Of a DNA stretch of 9,138 nucleotides, positions 1-7,448 are shown piece by piece. The stretch is from an uncultured Spirochaetia bacterium. GTDB taxonomy: Bacteria > Spirochaetota > UBA4802 > JAGODF01. Within the stretch, counting starts at the first letter, position 1, and every line of letters starts with the position of its first letter. Location: assembly GCA_937967705.1 (NCBI GenBank), contig CALCJG010000107.1, positions 1-9,138 of the forward strand, written 5' to 3'. The notes under the pieces are model-generated. The model was not told the DNA's origin. It was given only the letters and a program-made list of their open reading frames with translations, and did not search any database. The position numbers and the translations under genes were made by a program.

Positions 1-7
1 CTAATCC

Positions 8-1042
8 ATGAGCCGAAAAAGTCAACTCCTGCTACCGGTTATTCTAACGACCGCCCTGACAGCCCTCATTCTCCTCCTGAACGGCCTTCCGGCCGCTCCC
101 GGGCCGGATCCGGACGTCTATCTGACCGGCTATTACCTGGATGCAAAGGGCAGCAGGACCGCCTGTTATTGGAAAAACGGCAGACGTGTGGACCTCGGCA
201 AAGGAGCCGAGGCGATCAGGATTTTACCCCGGGGAAAGGACGTTCACATCATCGGAAAGTGTTTGCGGGAAGGTTATCATCTCGAATCCCCCTGCTACTG
301 GAAAAACACCAGGAGGCATTTGCTCAGCCTGCCCCCCAAAAGCGTCCTCGGGGAGGCCAATGCGCTCTTTCTTCAGGGGGACGACATCTACATCGGCGGT
401 TCCTACGAGAAGGATTGGAGGAAAACCGCCTGTTACTGGAAAAACGGCAAGCGGGTCGATATCCGGCTTCCGGAAGGCGCGGTTAATCCCACCGTATACT
501 CCCTCATTGTAGTCGGCAACACCGTGCATATCCTCGGGTCCCACACCACCCGAAAGGAATCCTTTCATTACTTCTATCTACGCAATGGCATCCGGGTAAA
601 TCTCCCCAAACCCGCCGGGGCGAGCTACACGGCCTTCCGGGACCTTTACCTTGTTGGACGGGATACCTACATCACCGGCAACTGGTCTGATAGCGCCGGT
701 AATAAAACCGCCTGCTACTGGAAAAACGGCAAGCGGGTCGATTTCATCCAGGGCGCGGAAATACGTTACCTATACAGCACCGGGAAAGACCTCTATCTGC
801 TTGTGGAGGGACCAGGTACCTTCTACTGGAAAAACGGGACCCGCTTCCCTCTTGCGGAAAAGGAGCTTTCCGCCAGTTCCCTGTTTGCCGTCAATGGGGA
901 TATCTACCTGGGGTGCAGCGTCTCATTGGCATCCGACGGAGGTCTTTTTTATTGGAAGAATATGAAAAAGGTGCCGGTGGAAGTTCCTCCGGGCACTAAA
1001 TACGGGCAGATCCACTCCCTGCATGTTGTCCGGCACGAATGA
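8..1042 (+). CDS. Exported YWKNG-repeat protein, possible seven-bladed beta-propeller
   Basis: A 344-residue protein of unknown function. Residues 1-30 look like a signal peptide or N-terminal anchor: RK near the start, a hydrophobic stretch at about 7-27, then LPAA before PGP. No lipobox cysteine is present. The rest is seven imperfect repeats centred on Y-W-K-N at residues 54, 97, 143, 190 (degenerate YLRN), 237, 273 and 315, spaced 36-47 residues apart. Most repeats follow the plan DxYxxG, variable loop, (T/A)CYWKNGKRVDL. Seven short beta-rich units suggest a closed seven-bladed propeller, but this is inference from repeat count and length. Start choice: an in-frame TAA lies at 2-4, so the ATG at 8 is the first possible start; only seven upstream bases are present, too few to judge the ribosome site. 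The gene converges on the chemoreceptor gene. It probably acts outside the cytoplasm; no catalytic motif is recognisable. Confidence 0.8.
   Translation: MSRKSQLLLPVILTTALTALILLLNGLPAAPGPDPDVYLTGYYLDAKGSRTACYWKNGRRVDLGKGAEAIRILPRGKDVHIIGKCLREGYHLESPCYWKNTRRHLLSLPPKSVLGEANALFLQGDDIYIGGSYEKDWRKTACYWKNGKRVDIRLPEGAVNPTVYSLIVVGNTVHILGSHTTRKESFHYFYLRNGIRVNLPKPAGASYTAFRDLYLVGRDTYITGNWSDSAGNKTACYWKNGKRVDFIQGAEIRYLYSTGKDLYLLVEGPGTFYWKNGTRFPLAEKELSASSLFAVNGDIYLGCSVSLASDGGLFYWKNMKKVPVEVPPGTKYGQIHSLHVVRHE
158..970 (+). repeat. Seven tandem YWKN(G) coding repeats, partly conserved in DNA
   Basis: Internal repeats of about 110-140 bases encode the YWKN(G) units of the exported protein. Two units are almost identical at DNA level: 422-460 and 704-742 share 38 of 39 bases, the difference being a synonymous T/C in the TGT/TGC Cys codon. 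The unit around 156-195 is clearly related but more diverged. Units 4, 6 and 7 are recognisable only as protein. This pattern fits duplication or gene conversion within the gene, with units 3 and 5 the most recently homogenised. Confidence 0.8.
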
Positions 1043-1073
1043 TTCAGTAATGTCCGTGCAGACTTTTACTGAA
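1043..1073. other. Hairpin between convergent genes, weak bidirectional terminator candidate
   Basis: Perfect 8-base inverted repeat, TTCAGTAA (1043-1050) and TTACTGAA (1066-1073), with a further GTC/GAC pairing inside the loop. It begins on the base after the stop codon of the repeat protein and lies about 70 bases beyond the chemoreceptor stop. No T-run follows the stem on either strand, so it does not meet the usual intrinsic-terminator pattern. It may instead protect 3' ends or be chance. Confidence 0.35.
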
Positions 1074-1140
1074 GAAGAACCCGACCCCAAATACATCTTC
1101 CTACCGGAGCTGTAACGGTTTCGATGCCCAAAAAACATGC

Positions 1141-3216
1141 CTATACGGTGTAGTGTTCCATGAGCTTGCGCAGCTCGATACTGATGCCCTGGAGGCTTTC
1201 CGCCGCACCGCTGGTGGATTTTGTGGATATTGTAAGATAATCTATCGATTCCGATATCTGACGCAGGGTAATGAGTATCTGCTCGAAGGCTGACACCTGT
1301 TCCTTCACAAGCATCACAATCTGTTCGGAGGACCGGGCAGAAACCTCCGACGAAGTCTGTATGTCGCCGAAGATACCCTTTACCTTCAGAGTATACTCGT
1401 ATCCCTCGCGGATACGAACATTGGCCATGTCCGAAGACACACCAAGTTTTCGGGAGGAATCCTGTACTTCCTGTATCCTGCCCCTGATCTCGGCCGTAGC
1501 CTTCATGGTACTATCGGCAAGCCTTCTTACCTCCGAGGCGACGACCTGGAAGTTCTTACCAGCCTCTCCGGCAGCCGAAGCCTCCAGCTCCGCATTAAAA
1601 GCTATGATTTTAGTCTGATCGGCTATGCTGTTTATGAGTTTCAGCACTTCCCCGATGCTTTCGATTCGTTCCCCCAGATTGCTGATGCTGGACATCATCT
1701 CGGTGTTGCTCAGGTTTATCTCGTCCATCTTTTCCATGTTTCCCGTTATCTGCACGTAACCCTGCTCCACCAGCTCCCGGTTGCGCATGGCAATCCGCGC
1801 CACTTCTGAAATCTGCGCCGCCACCTTTTTGGAGAGCTGGTCCGAATCCTCCATGGTGCTGACGATTTCCTTCACTGAGGCGGCCTGCTGATTCGATGTG
1901 GTCGATACCTCATTGGAGGTCACGGTCAGATCCTGAATGGAGCGGGAAAGCACTTCGATGCTTTCTATATTCTTCTTCAGCACTTCCCTGATGTTCTCGA
2001 TAAGCTGATTGAAATGAACCGCCATCTCCCCGAATTCGTCCCCGCGGTTTGTTATGGTTTCCGTCAATTTTTCCTCAAAGTGTCCATCCTTCATCTGATT
2101 CAGGCGATTCCTCATGGCATCGACCACGATCTGGAAGGATCGGGACAGATGAAGGCTGACAAAAGCTATGACGATGGCCGCAATGACACTGATGAACAGC
2201 ATGAGTTTGCGCAGCGTACCCAGCGAGGAGTACATCTCCTCGACATCGGCTTCAGCTACGATAAGCCAGTCCATCTCTTTCAGATAACGGTACGAAAGGA
2301 GCCGTTCCCGCGTTTCGCCTTTTTCGTCCGCAAGGTAGTGCCGGGTGAGGCCGTTTTTTCGCTCCAGCATCTGCTTTACGTAGGGTATTCCGTCGGCATC
2401 TTTGGTTTCGTAGACGTTTTTTCCCTCCCTGTGCGGGTGGATCACCATCAGTCCCCGGGAATTTTTGTGATTGTCTATCACCGACGCGAATCCCCTCTCA
2501 CCGATCCTGTTGGCAATAATTGAACCTCTCAGTATGTCTAGTTCCGACTGTTTCACCCCGACAAAAACGGCGCCGATGATGATACCTCCGGCCTTAATAG
2601 GCCGGTAAGCCGTAATATACCAGTTATTCACCACGTAAGCTGCTCCATGGTATTCCTCACCCCTCATGATGGATTGATACACAGGGGAGTTTTCCGGAAT
2701 ATAGGTGCCGACAGCCCTCGAACCGTCGTTCCGCTTCACACTGGTGGATATGCGCAACAGTCCGTTGGGCCCCTCAATCCTCTGGAACAGGGTCACCGTT
2801 CCCCCGCACATCTCAGTGATGCGATCCACCAGTTCGTAATTGTAGGCCATGTCAGATCCGCCTATTCTCAGGGACGGTATCCGTTTTTCCGCAACCGTCC
2901 CCGTTTCCTGGTTTTCAATTTTCATGGAGATGTTGATGAGGGGGGCAATACTGGCCTTACCCCGAACGAAATAATCCGCCACCTTTAGATTATTGATGAC
3001 TGTCCTCTGATTCAAATCATAGGTGGTTTTACAGAGATTAAGCAGGTTGTCTGTAATATGCGTCAGATCGTTTGTAATCGAACTGCTGATGATGCTGCTG
3101 GCGGTATAATAGCCCACGACAGCAAGAGCGAGATACAGGAAAAGACCGATAGCGATATAACCGACCAACAATTTGGCACGAATACTGAGTTTGATATCCT
3201 GTATAGAAAACCTCAT
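1141..3216 (-). CDS. Methyl-accepting chemotaxis protein with Cache-type sensor domain
   Basis: Complete 691-residue transmembrane chemoreceptor. It senses a ligand outside the membrane and passes the signal to CheA/CheW-type partners in the cytoplasm. Domains in order: transmembrane 1 at about 16-38; extracytoplasmic sensor 39-336, resembling the Cache_3-Cache_2 fusion (VGTYIP, WYITAYRPI and a GxxFVGVKQ stretch, then a second module with MVIHPHREGKNVYE); transmembrane 2 at about 337-356; HAMP linker 357-410; coiled-coil signalling domain about 430-691. The hairpin tip lies near 528-566 (IADQTKIIAFNAELEAS, then GEAGKNFQVVASEVRRLAD). It departs from the usual tip: canonical QTNLLALNA reads QTKIIAFNA, and the Arg of EAARAGE is Ala548. 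No NWETF-like CheR-docking pentapeptide is present at the C terminus. The start ATG is preceded by a GGGGG ribosome site only four bases away. It stands alone, divergent from the operon on its upstream side; no che genes are adjacent. The ligand cannot be predicted. Confidence 0.95.
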   Translation of the reverse strand: MRFSIQDIKLSIRAKLLVGYIAIGLFLYLALAVVGYYTASSIISSSITNDLTHITDNLLNLCKTTYDLNQRTVINNLKVADYFVRGKASIAPLINISMKIENQETGTVAEKRIPSLRIGGSDMAYNYELVDRITEMCGGTVTLFQRIEGPNGLLRISTSVKRNDGSRAVGTYIPENSPVYQSIMRGEEYHGAAYVVNNWYITAYRPIKAGGIIIGAVFVGVKQSELDILRGSIIANRIGERGFASVIDNHKNSRGLMVIHPHREGKNVYETKDADGIPYVKQMLERKNGLTRHYLADEKGETRERLLSYRYLKEMDWLIVAEADVEEMYSSLGTLRKLMLFISVIAAIVIAFVSLHLSRSFQIVVDAMRNRLNQMKDGHFEEKLTETITNRGDEFGEMAVHFNQLIENIREVLKKNIESIEVLSRSIQDLTVTSNEVSTTSNQQAASVKEIVSTMEDSDQLSKKVAAQISEVARIAMRNRELVEQGYVQITGNMEKMDEINLSNTEMMSSISNLGERIESIGEVLKLINSIADQTKIIAFNAELEASAAGEAGKNFQVVASEVRRLADSTMKATAEIRGRIQEVQDSSRKLGVSSDMANVRIREGYEYTLKVKGIFGDIQTSSEVSARSSEQIVMLVKEQVSAFEQILITLRQISESIDYLTISTKSTSGAAESLQGISIELRKLMEHYTV

Positions 3217-3709
3217 GCATCCCCCTATTGCCGTTTCCCCGGGAAATCAAAGCCGCCCAATACTCCCTTGCACCCTCGGGGGCATCACGATCATGAAAGA
3301 CTTCCAGCGCAGGATGAACAGCTCCTGTTCCAAGTATCGACACATTGGCTCAAAATGTTTAGTAAATAATTCATGAAAATCTCTCCGCCTGCCCCTGAAT
3401 GCATTTATCGCTGGCATCTGACGGTTAAATGATGAATATGCAGGAACCATTTACAGGAGTTTGTGAGAAATCATAGCCTCCATAAGGCGAGTCCGTACGC
3501 CAGTTCAGGAGCTTAGCCTGTCCCTGTCAGAAATATGACGGCATTGAGGCCATGTGTCTAACTTACCCTCTGACTTCCCTTGCATTAAAATCCCCATTAT
3601 TTACTTGACAGAAGTCCCGAAAGGAGTAACTCTTAGGAAAGTATACATACTAATGGAAGCTGACAGGGTGTGGATACCCTCCCCCTGATTATTACGCCTG
3701 GAGGTAGTC
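3217..3709. other. Divergent intergenic region, 493 bases, no convincing gene
   Basis: This stretch should hold the promoter of the chemoreceptor gene (leftward) and of the seven-gene operon (rightward). A perfect TTGACA sits at 3605-3610, but no good -10 hexamer follows at 16-18 bases, so I do not call a promoter. No sigma-54 signature (GG and GC ten bases apart) was found. A leftward ORF at 3450-3247 contains DFHELFTKHFEPMCRYL, which slightly resembles region 2 of ECF sigma factors; it has no ribosome site and degenerates afterwards. No RNA gene is evident. The last 35 bases may fold over the ribosome site of the first operon gene. Confidence 0.6.
3675..3707 (+). promoter_or_regulatory. Possible hairpin masking the operon's first ribosome-binding site
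   Basis: The Shine-Dalgarno GGAGGT at 3700-3705 lies four bases before the ATG at 3710. An upstream stretch, TACCCTCC (3675-3682), is complementary to GGAGGTA apart from one bulged C, with a 17-base loop. If formed in the mRNA, this stem would hide the ribosome site and could make translation of the operon's lead gene conditional. The Shine-Dalgarno itself is certain enough to set the start; the hairpin is only a pairing possibility. Confidence 0.3.
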
Positions 3710-4228
3710 ATGCAACCGGATCTTGATAATGTAAAAAAACGGCTGGATGGCAGCAGGGACTTCGTAGACAAGCTGCTGGCCAAGGTTCCCGGCTTTACAG
3801 GATACTTCGAAAAGGGTGCCATGTATGAGGCGGATCGGATCATACGCAACTTCACTGCAGAACGGCTTCTGACCCTTAAAAGGGACATCAGCGCTGTCAT
3901 GAGTGAAACCGTTCAGAAAGGGGATAAAAGCGCCCTTTCCGACCTGGATTCCCTCAACACCGTTCTGGAAAGGATATACAAAAAGGTTAAAAACGCTGAT
4001 TACACCACCAGCGCCTCCTTTTCCAGGGCCCAGATAACCCAGGATGACAACAACCGCCTTCTGGAATACGACTGGCGACTCATAACCGGACTAGACGAGG
4101 TGGAGGCCATGGTCAAGAAGATGAAGGAAGCCTTCACGGCAGACCAGATCAAACCCGTCCGACTTAAGGTGGAGGATTTCGAAAAATCCTTCGACGATAG
4201 AAAAAATGTGATACTGGAGGTGATTTAA
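3710..4228 (+). CDS. Helical cytoplasmic protein of unknown function, lead gene of operon
   Basis: A 172-residue soluble protein with no signal peptide, membrane span or cysteine pairs, very rich in charged residues and apparently almost all alpha-helical. The most distinctive part is residues 22-50: KVPGFTGYFEKGAMYEADR, then IIRNFTAERL. From memory, a similar VPGY.GY...R.EADKxLR pattern occurs in short hypothetical proteins beside SPFH/DUF4178 genes, but I cannot verify a family name. It is too short to be PspA, though a long-helix adaptor role would suit a similar setting. GGAGGT four bases before the ATG supports the start. Its TAA is followed directly by the ATG of the SPFH gene, whose ribosome site GGAGGTGA (4216-4223) lies inside this gene's last codons, so the two are probably translationally coupled. 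A partner or regulator of the SPFH protein is the most economical guess. Confidence 0.85.
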   Translation: MQPDLDNVKKRLDGSRDFVDKLLAKVPGFTGYFEKGAMYEADRIIRNFTAERLLTLKRDISAVMSETVQKGDKSALSDLDSLNTVLERIYKKVKNADYTTSASFSRAQITQDDNNRLLEYDWRLITGLDEVEAMVKKMKEAFTADQIKPVRLKVEDFEKSFDDRKNVILEVI

Positions 4229-5353
4229 ATGGCCTTATTGGATGTTGTAAAATGGGACAATCAACAGGGTGAAATCATCTACAAGTTCCCCGAGGGCGCC
4301 ATATCCCTGGGTGCTCAGCTCATTGTCATGGAAAATCAGGAAGCGGTCTTTTTCCGGGAGGGGCAGGCGCTGGATTCCTTTGGACCGGGAAGGCATACCC
4401 TCAAGACCGGCAACATCCCCATACTGGAAAAGCTGATCAACCTGCCCTTCGGCGGTAAGACCCCCTTTCCCGCCGAGGTCTACTATATCAACAAATCGGA
4501 GATACCCAATCTCAAATGGGGCACCAAGCAACCCATACAGCTGCAGGACCCCATCTACAACATAGCCGTTCCGATCCGCGCCTTTGGTTCCTACTCCATC
4601 CGCGTGACCGATACGAAGGCCCTCCTGCTCATGGCCATAGGCACGTGGAAGGCCTTCAACACCGAGGCCATCGGCACCGCGCTTCGGGACATGATCATTC
4701 TCCCGAAACTGCAGGACCTCATCTCCGAGACGATGCTGAAGGAGAACGTCACGATCCTCAAGGTAGCGGCCTATTACGACGAGATAGGGCTGGCGGGAAA
4801 GGCCAAGATCACCGAGGATTTCTCCAGCTTCGGGATCGAGCTGGTCCGTTTCGCGGTGGAATCGGTCAACTTCCCCGAGGAGGACGAATCGATCAAACGC
4901 TTGAAGAAGGCCCTGGCCGACAAGGCGGAGATCAACATCATGGGCCAGGACGATTACAAGATGAAGCGGACCTTCGATACCATGGAAAAGGCCGCCGGCA
5001 ACGAGGGCGCCGGCGGCATGATGGGCGCCGGAATGGGACTCGGCATGGGTATGGGGATGGGCAACACGATGCCCGGAATGATGCAGAACGCCATGGGAAC
5101 CCAGCAGGGGGCCCAGGTGGTCTGCCCCCACTGCAACGCCAAGAACGCCCCCAACGCCAAGTTCTGCTCGGAATGCGGCAAGGAGATGGCCGTCACCATC
5201 AAATGCCCCAAATGCAACGCCAACGTCCAGGGGAGTCCCAAGTTCTGTCCCGAGTGCGGTGCCAATCTCCAGGAGATCAAGTGCCCCAAATGCAACGCAG
5301 CCCAGAAGCCGGGTACCAAATTCTGTGCGGAATGCGGCGAAAAACTCTCCTGA
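4229..5353 (+). CDS. SPFH/band-7 (YdjI-type) protein with three C-terminal zinc ribbons
   Basis: A 374-residue protein. Residues 1 to about 250 match the SPFH family annotated as 'virion core protein-like' or Band_7_1, the type of B. subtilis YdjI. Supporting stretches are an N-terminal VVKWDNQQGEIIYKFP, MENQEAVFFREGQ (34-46), FGPGRHTL (51-58) and a helical end with FGIELVRFAVESVNFPEED. A Gly/Met-rich linker at 257-290 carries ten Met in 34 residues. Three zinc ribbons follow, each CxxC-x10-CxxC: Cys 299/302/313/316, 326/329/340/343 and 352/355/366/369. There is no membrane span. SPFH proteins of this type assemble at the inner face of the membrane, and YdjI works with PspA and zinc-ribbon membrane proteins in B. 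subtilis; by analogy this one may scaffold the products of the following genes. The start is fixed by a strong overlapping ribosome site and its position right after the preceding stop. Confidence 0.93.
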   Translation: MALLDVVKWDNQQGEIIYKFPEGAISLGAQLIVMENQEAVFFREGQALDSFGPGRHTLKTGNIPILEKLINLPFGGKTPFPAEVYYINKSEIPNLKWGTKQPIQLQDPIYNIAVPIRAFGSYSIRVTDTKALLLMAIGTWKAFNTEAIGTALRDMIILPKLQDLISETMLKENVTILKVAAYYDEIGLAGKAKITEDFSSFGIELVRFAVESVNFPEEDESIKRLKKALADKAEINIMGQDDYKMKRTFDTMEKAAGNEGAGGMMGAGMGLGMGMGMGNTMPGMMQNAMGTQQGAQVVCPHCNAKNAPNAKFCSECGKEMAVTIKCPKCNANVQGSPKFCPECGANLQEIKCPKCNAAQKPGTKFCAECGEKLS

Positions 5354-5374
5354 AAAGATACGGGGAATACTATC

Positions 5375-5980
5375 ATGGCCTCTTATAACTGCAGCTCCTG
5401 CGGAGCGCCCATTGAGATCAAAAACCGTTTCAGCAAGGTGTTGGTCTGTCCCTACTGCGGCACCCATCACAAGGTCCGGGTGGACGGGCTTGATCCTGCA
5501 GGCAAGCACCCCAAGCTCGCTGAGTTCCCCTCCCTCTTCCATGTGGGTTGCCGGGGCACCATACTGGGGAAACCCTTCACGGCCATGGGACGGCTCCGCT
5601 ACAAGTACAGCGGGGGCTTCTTTGACGAGTGGTTCATCGACTACGACGGCGAACCGGGCTGGTTTGCCGAAGACGAGGGGACCTACACCCTCTTTACCGA
5701 GCTGATCGAAGCCATGGAGGTACCTGAGAACATTCAGTCCCTCAAGGCCGGTCAGAACATCATGATCGGCGACAGGCGGGTAATGATCAAGGAAAAGGGG
5801 CATGCCACCATAGAAGGGGGCGAAGGCGAGCTCTTCCATTACATGGAACCAGGATCGCCGGTCACCTACATAGACGGCATATGGGAGGGTAAAAAAACCT
5901 CAGTCGAATTCACCGAGGATGAACTGGAGCTTTTCATTGGAAGAGTTTTGTTGAAGCGCGATATTGTTGTCGAGGGCTAA
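5375..5980 (+). CDS. Zinc-ribbon DUF4178 protein, soluble
   Basis: A 201-residue cytoplasmic protein. It begins with a zinc ribbon whose ligands are Cys6, Cys9, Cys25 and Cys28 (CSSCGAP, then CPYCGTHHKV). A beta-rich DUF4178 domain follows at about 50-195, recognisable by its opening (VGCRGTILGKPFTAMGRLRY), the aromatic DEWFIDYDGEPGWFAEDEG stretch near 85-103, and the ending with ELELFIGRVLLKR. DUF4178 has no established biochemical activity that I know; it recurs next to DUF350 and membrane aminopropyltransferase genes. It lies 21 bases after the SPFH gene, with only a weak GGGGA ribosome site, so some dependence on upstream translation is likely. The next gene encodes a larger membrane-anchored relative. 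The shared zinc ribbon suggests it docks on the SPFH protein or on its paralogue; that is inference. Confidence 0.9.
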   Translation: MASYNCSSCGAPIEIKNRFSKVLVCPYCGTHHKVRVDGLDPAGKHPKLAEFPSLFHVGCRGTILGKPFTAMGRLRYKYSGGFFDEWFIDYDGEPGWFAEDEGTYTLFTELIEAMEVPENIQSLKAGQNIMIGDRRVMIKEKGHATIEGGEGELFHYMEPGSPVTYIDGIWEGKKTSVEFTEDELELFIGRVLLKRDIVVEG

Positions 5981-5986
5981 AGGGCG

Positions 5987-7429
5987 ATGTCGGACGATCA
6001 GAAGGAACTCAAAGCCATAAAGTGCACCGCCTGCAACGGTGATCTGGGCAGAAGCTATCGTTTAGAGGGCAGCGGGGAGGATCAGGAGGAGATCCCCATA
6101 GCCAAGTGCCTCTCCTGCGGGAAGGAATACGACCAGCACACCCAGGAATACTACGAATTCTATGCAGACACCTTCATTACCGATCTGGAAAACACTGTCT
6201 TCAAGCTGGGACTCAAAGGAGTCCTGGACGGTTTGGAATATGAGATCATAGGGCATATCCGCTACCAGGAGGAGGAGGAATACGAGCTTTCCACCTGGGA
6301 CGAATGGCTGGCGGTATCCAGTGACGGAGGCTATCACTGGTTCGTGGAAGAGGATGGGGAAATCTACGATTTTGAAGAATACGCCCCCCAGTCCATAAAC
6401 CTGGAACTGAGCCCTTCCCAATTCGAATTCGAGGGCAAAAAATATTCCAGGGAAAGCACCGGATTCGATGCCCGTATCGTCTTTGCCCAGGGGGAACTTT
6501 CTTGGGAGCCGGAAATCGGCGAGCAGATGAAATGCTACGATTTCAAGGCGGGCAAATATTATTACACCATCGAACAGTCGGAAGATGAGGTATCCATCAC
6601 CAAAGGCAAACGCCTTTCCCACAAAAAGGTCATCATGGCCTTCCGAAAGGATGAATATGCGGAGAAATACGAAAACACCGTCCGGAAGCGCAAGGTCTAT
6701 AAGATAAAGGCTCTCGTCTATCTGGTCATGGCGCTGGTCAGTATGGGATTCGCCATCCGCGGCTGCATCTCCGGAAACCCCATTAAGGATAAGATCGACC
6801 GGAAAAATGTCGTGGTCATCACTGAAAACGAATACAAGCAGGACAAGGCCGGCAATTATTATCTCCATCAGCTGCTTTACAGCCCCGTAACCCTGGACAA
6901 GGCTGGCGAGATGTATGAGGTCCGGGTGGCGGTAGATACGGTCGTTCAGCCTTTAAGCCTGGAGTGGCAGTCCTTCAAGCTCCTGCTGATCAAGGAGGAA
7001 AGGATCGCTGAGTTTCTGAAAAAAAAGCAGGCCGCTGGCCCCGCAGGAAGGCCGGATCCTGCAGAGATGAAACTGATGAAGGAGATGTTGGATGAAGTGG
7101 AGACCCTCGATGATCCGCTTGAGTCCTTTGAGTTCAGCGGGGAGTTCTGGGATGAAGTGGGATACGATGATGAAGGACGCTGGCATGAAAGCGATACCAT
7201 CGCCACGAAGGATTTCCTCCTTGACGATCCCGGCCGTTATTATCTCTACCTGGAGCTCTACAGCAAGAATAAACGTAAAACCGATTCTGTTTATATCTCC
7301 TTCGAGGAGAATATCAGAAGTGCCCGTTATTTCGTGATACTGATCTTTGTTTTCATCGTACTTATGATCATAAATCAGGTCAGGACCAAATCCTATAACG
7401 AACTGCCCTTTGAAGTGGCCACGTACTGA
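5987..7429 (+). CDS. Membrane-anchored zinc-ribbon DUF4178 protein with extracytoplasmic domain
   Basis: A 480-residue two-span membrane protein. Residues 1-50 hold a zinc ribbon (Cys13, Cys16, Cys41, Cys44). A DUF4178 domain follows at about 70-220; its EWLAVSSDGGYHWFVEEDGE corresponds to the WFIDYDGEPGWF segment of the previous protein. A basic stretch (RKRKVYKIK, 233-241) precedes transmembrane 1 at about 242-258. Residues 260-445 should lie outside the membrane. They are beta-rich with an acidic, Pro-containing insert at about 350-400 and an ending that reads like a beta-sandwich (DDPGRYYLYLELYS). Transmembrane 2 is at about 446-463, with a short cytoplasmic tail. The start lies six bases after the preceding stop, with AAGGG just upstream. 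The topology could link the cytoplasmic SPFH/zinc-ribbon layer to the outer face of the membrane. I do not recognise the extracytoplasmic domain. Confidence 0.9.
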   Translation: MSDDQKELKAIKCTACNGDLGRSYRLEGSGEDQEEIPIAKCLSCGKEYDQHTQEYYEFYADTFITDLENTVFKLGLKGVLDGLEYEIIGHIRYQEEEEYELSTWDEWLAVSSDGGYHWFVEEDGEIYDFEEYAPQSINLELSPSQFEFEGKKYSRESTGFDARIVFAQGELSWEPEIGEQMKCYDFKAGKYYYTIEQSEDEVSITKGKRLSHKKVIMAFRKDEYAEKYENTVRKRKVYKIKALVYLVMALVSMGFAIRGCISGNPIKDKIDRKNVVVITENEYKQDKAGNYYLHQLLYSPVTLDKAGEMYEVRVAVDTVVQPLSLEWQSFKLLLIKEERIAEFLKKKQAAGPAGRPDPAEMKLMKEMLDEVETLDDPLESFEFSGEFWDEVGYDDEGRWHESDTIATKDFLLDDPGRYYLYLELYSKNKRKTDSVYISFEENIRSARYFVILIFVFIVLMIINQVRTKSYNELPFEVATY

Positions 7430-7448
7430 TCGACACGGGGGTGATATC

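Noticed and set aside
3404..3440. Sigma-28-like flagellar promoter on the minus strand (GCGATAAA) for the chemoreceptor
   Set aside because: Only the -10-like part is seen; no TAAA-type -35 lies at 11-12 bases upstream.
3569..3585. Possible sigma-54 (-24/-12) promoter around TTGCA at 3580, considered because psp operons often use sigma-54
   Set aside because: The required GG at -24 is absent at the correct distance.
4516..5388. 290-codon plus-strand frame inside the SPFH gene
   Set aside because: Its composition is dominated by Arg, Gly, His and Gln, typical of a shifted frame of a GC-rich gene, and the real frame has an SPFH domain and zinc ribbons.
4235..5839. 534-codon open frame on the minus strand opposite the SPFH and first DUF4178 genes
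   Set aside because: It lies antisense to two genes with clear domains, is His/Gly/Leu-rich without recognisable motifs, and is explained by strong codon bias on the coding strand.
6062..6868. 268-codon minus-strand frame opposite the membrane DUF4178 gene
   Set aside because: Its hydrophobic runs are the antisense of Glu/Lys-rich codons, and it has no family resemblance.
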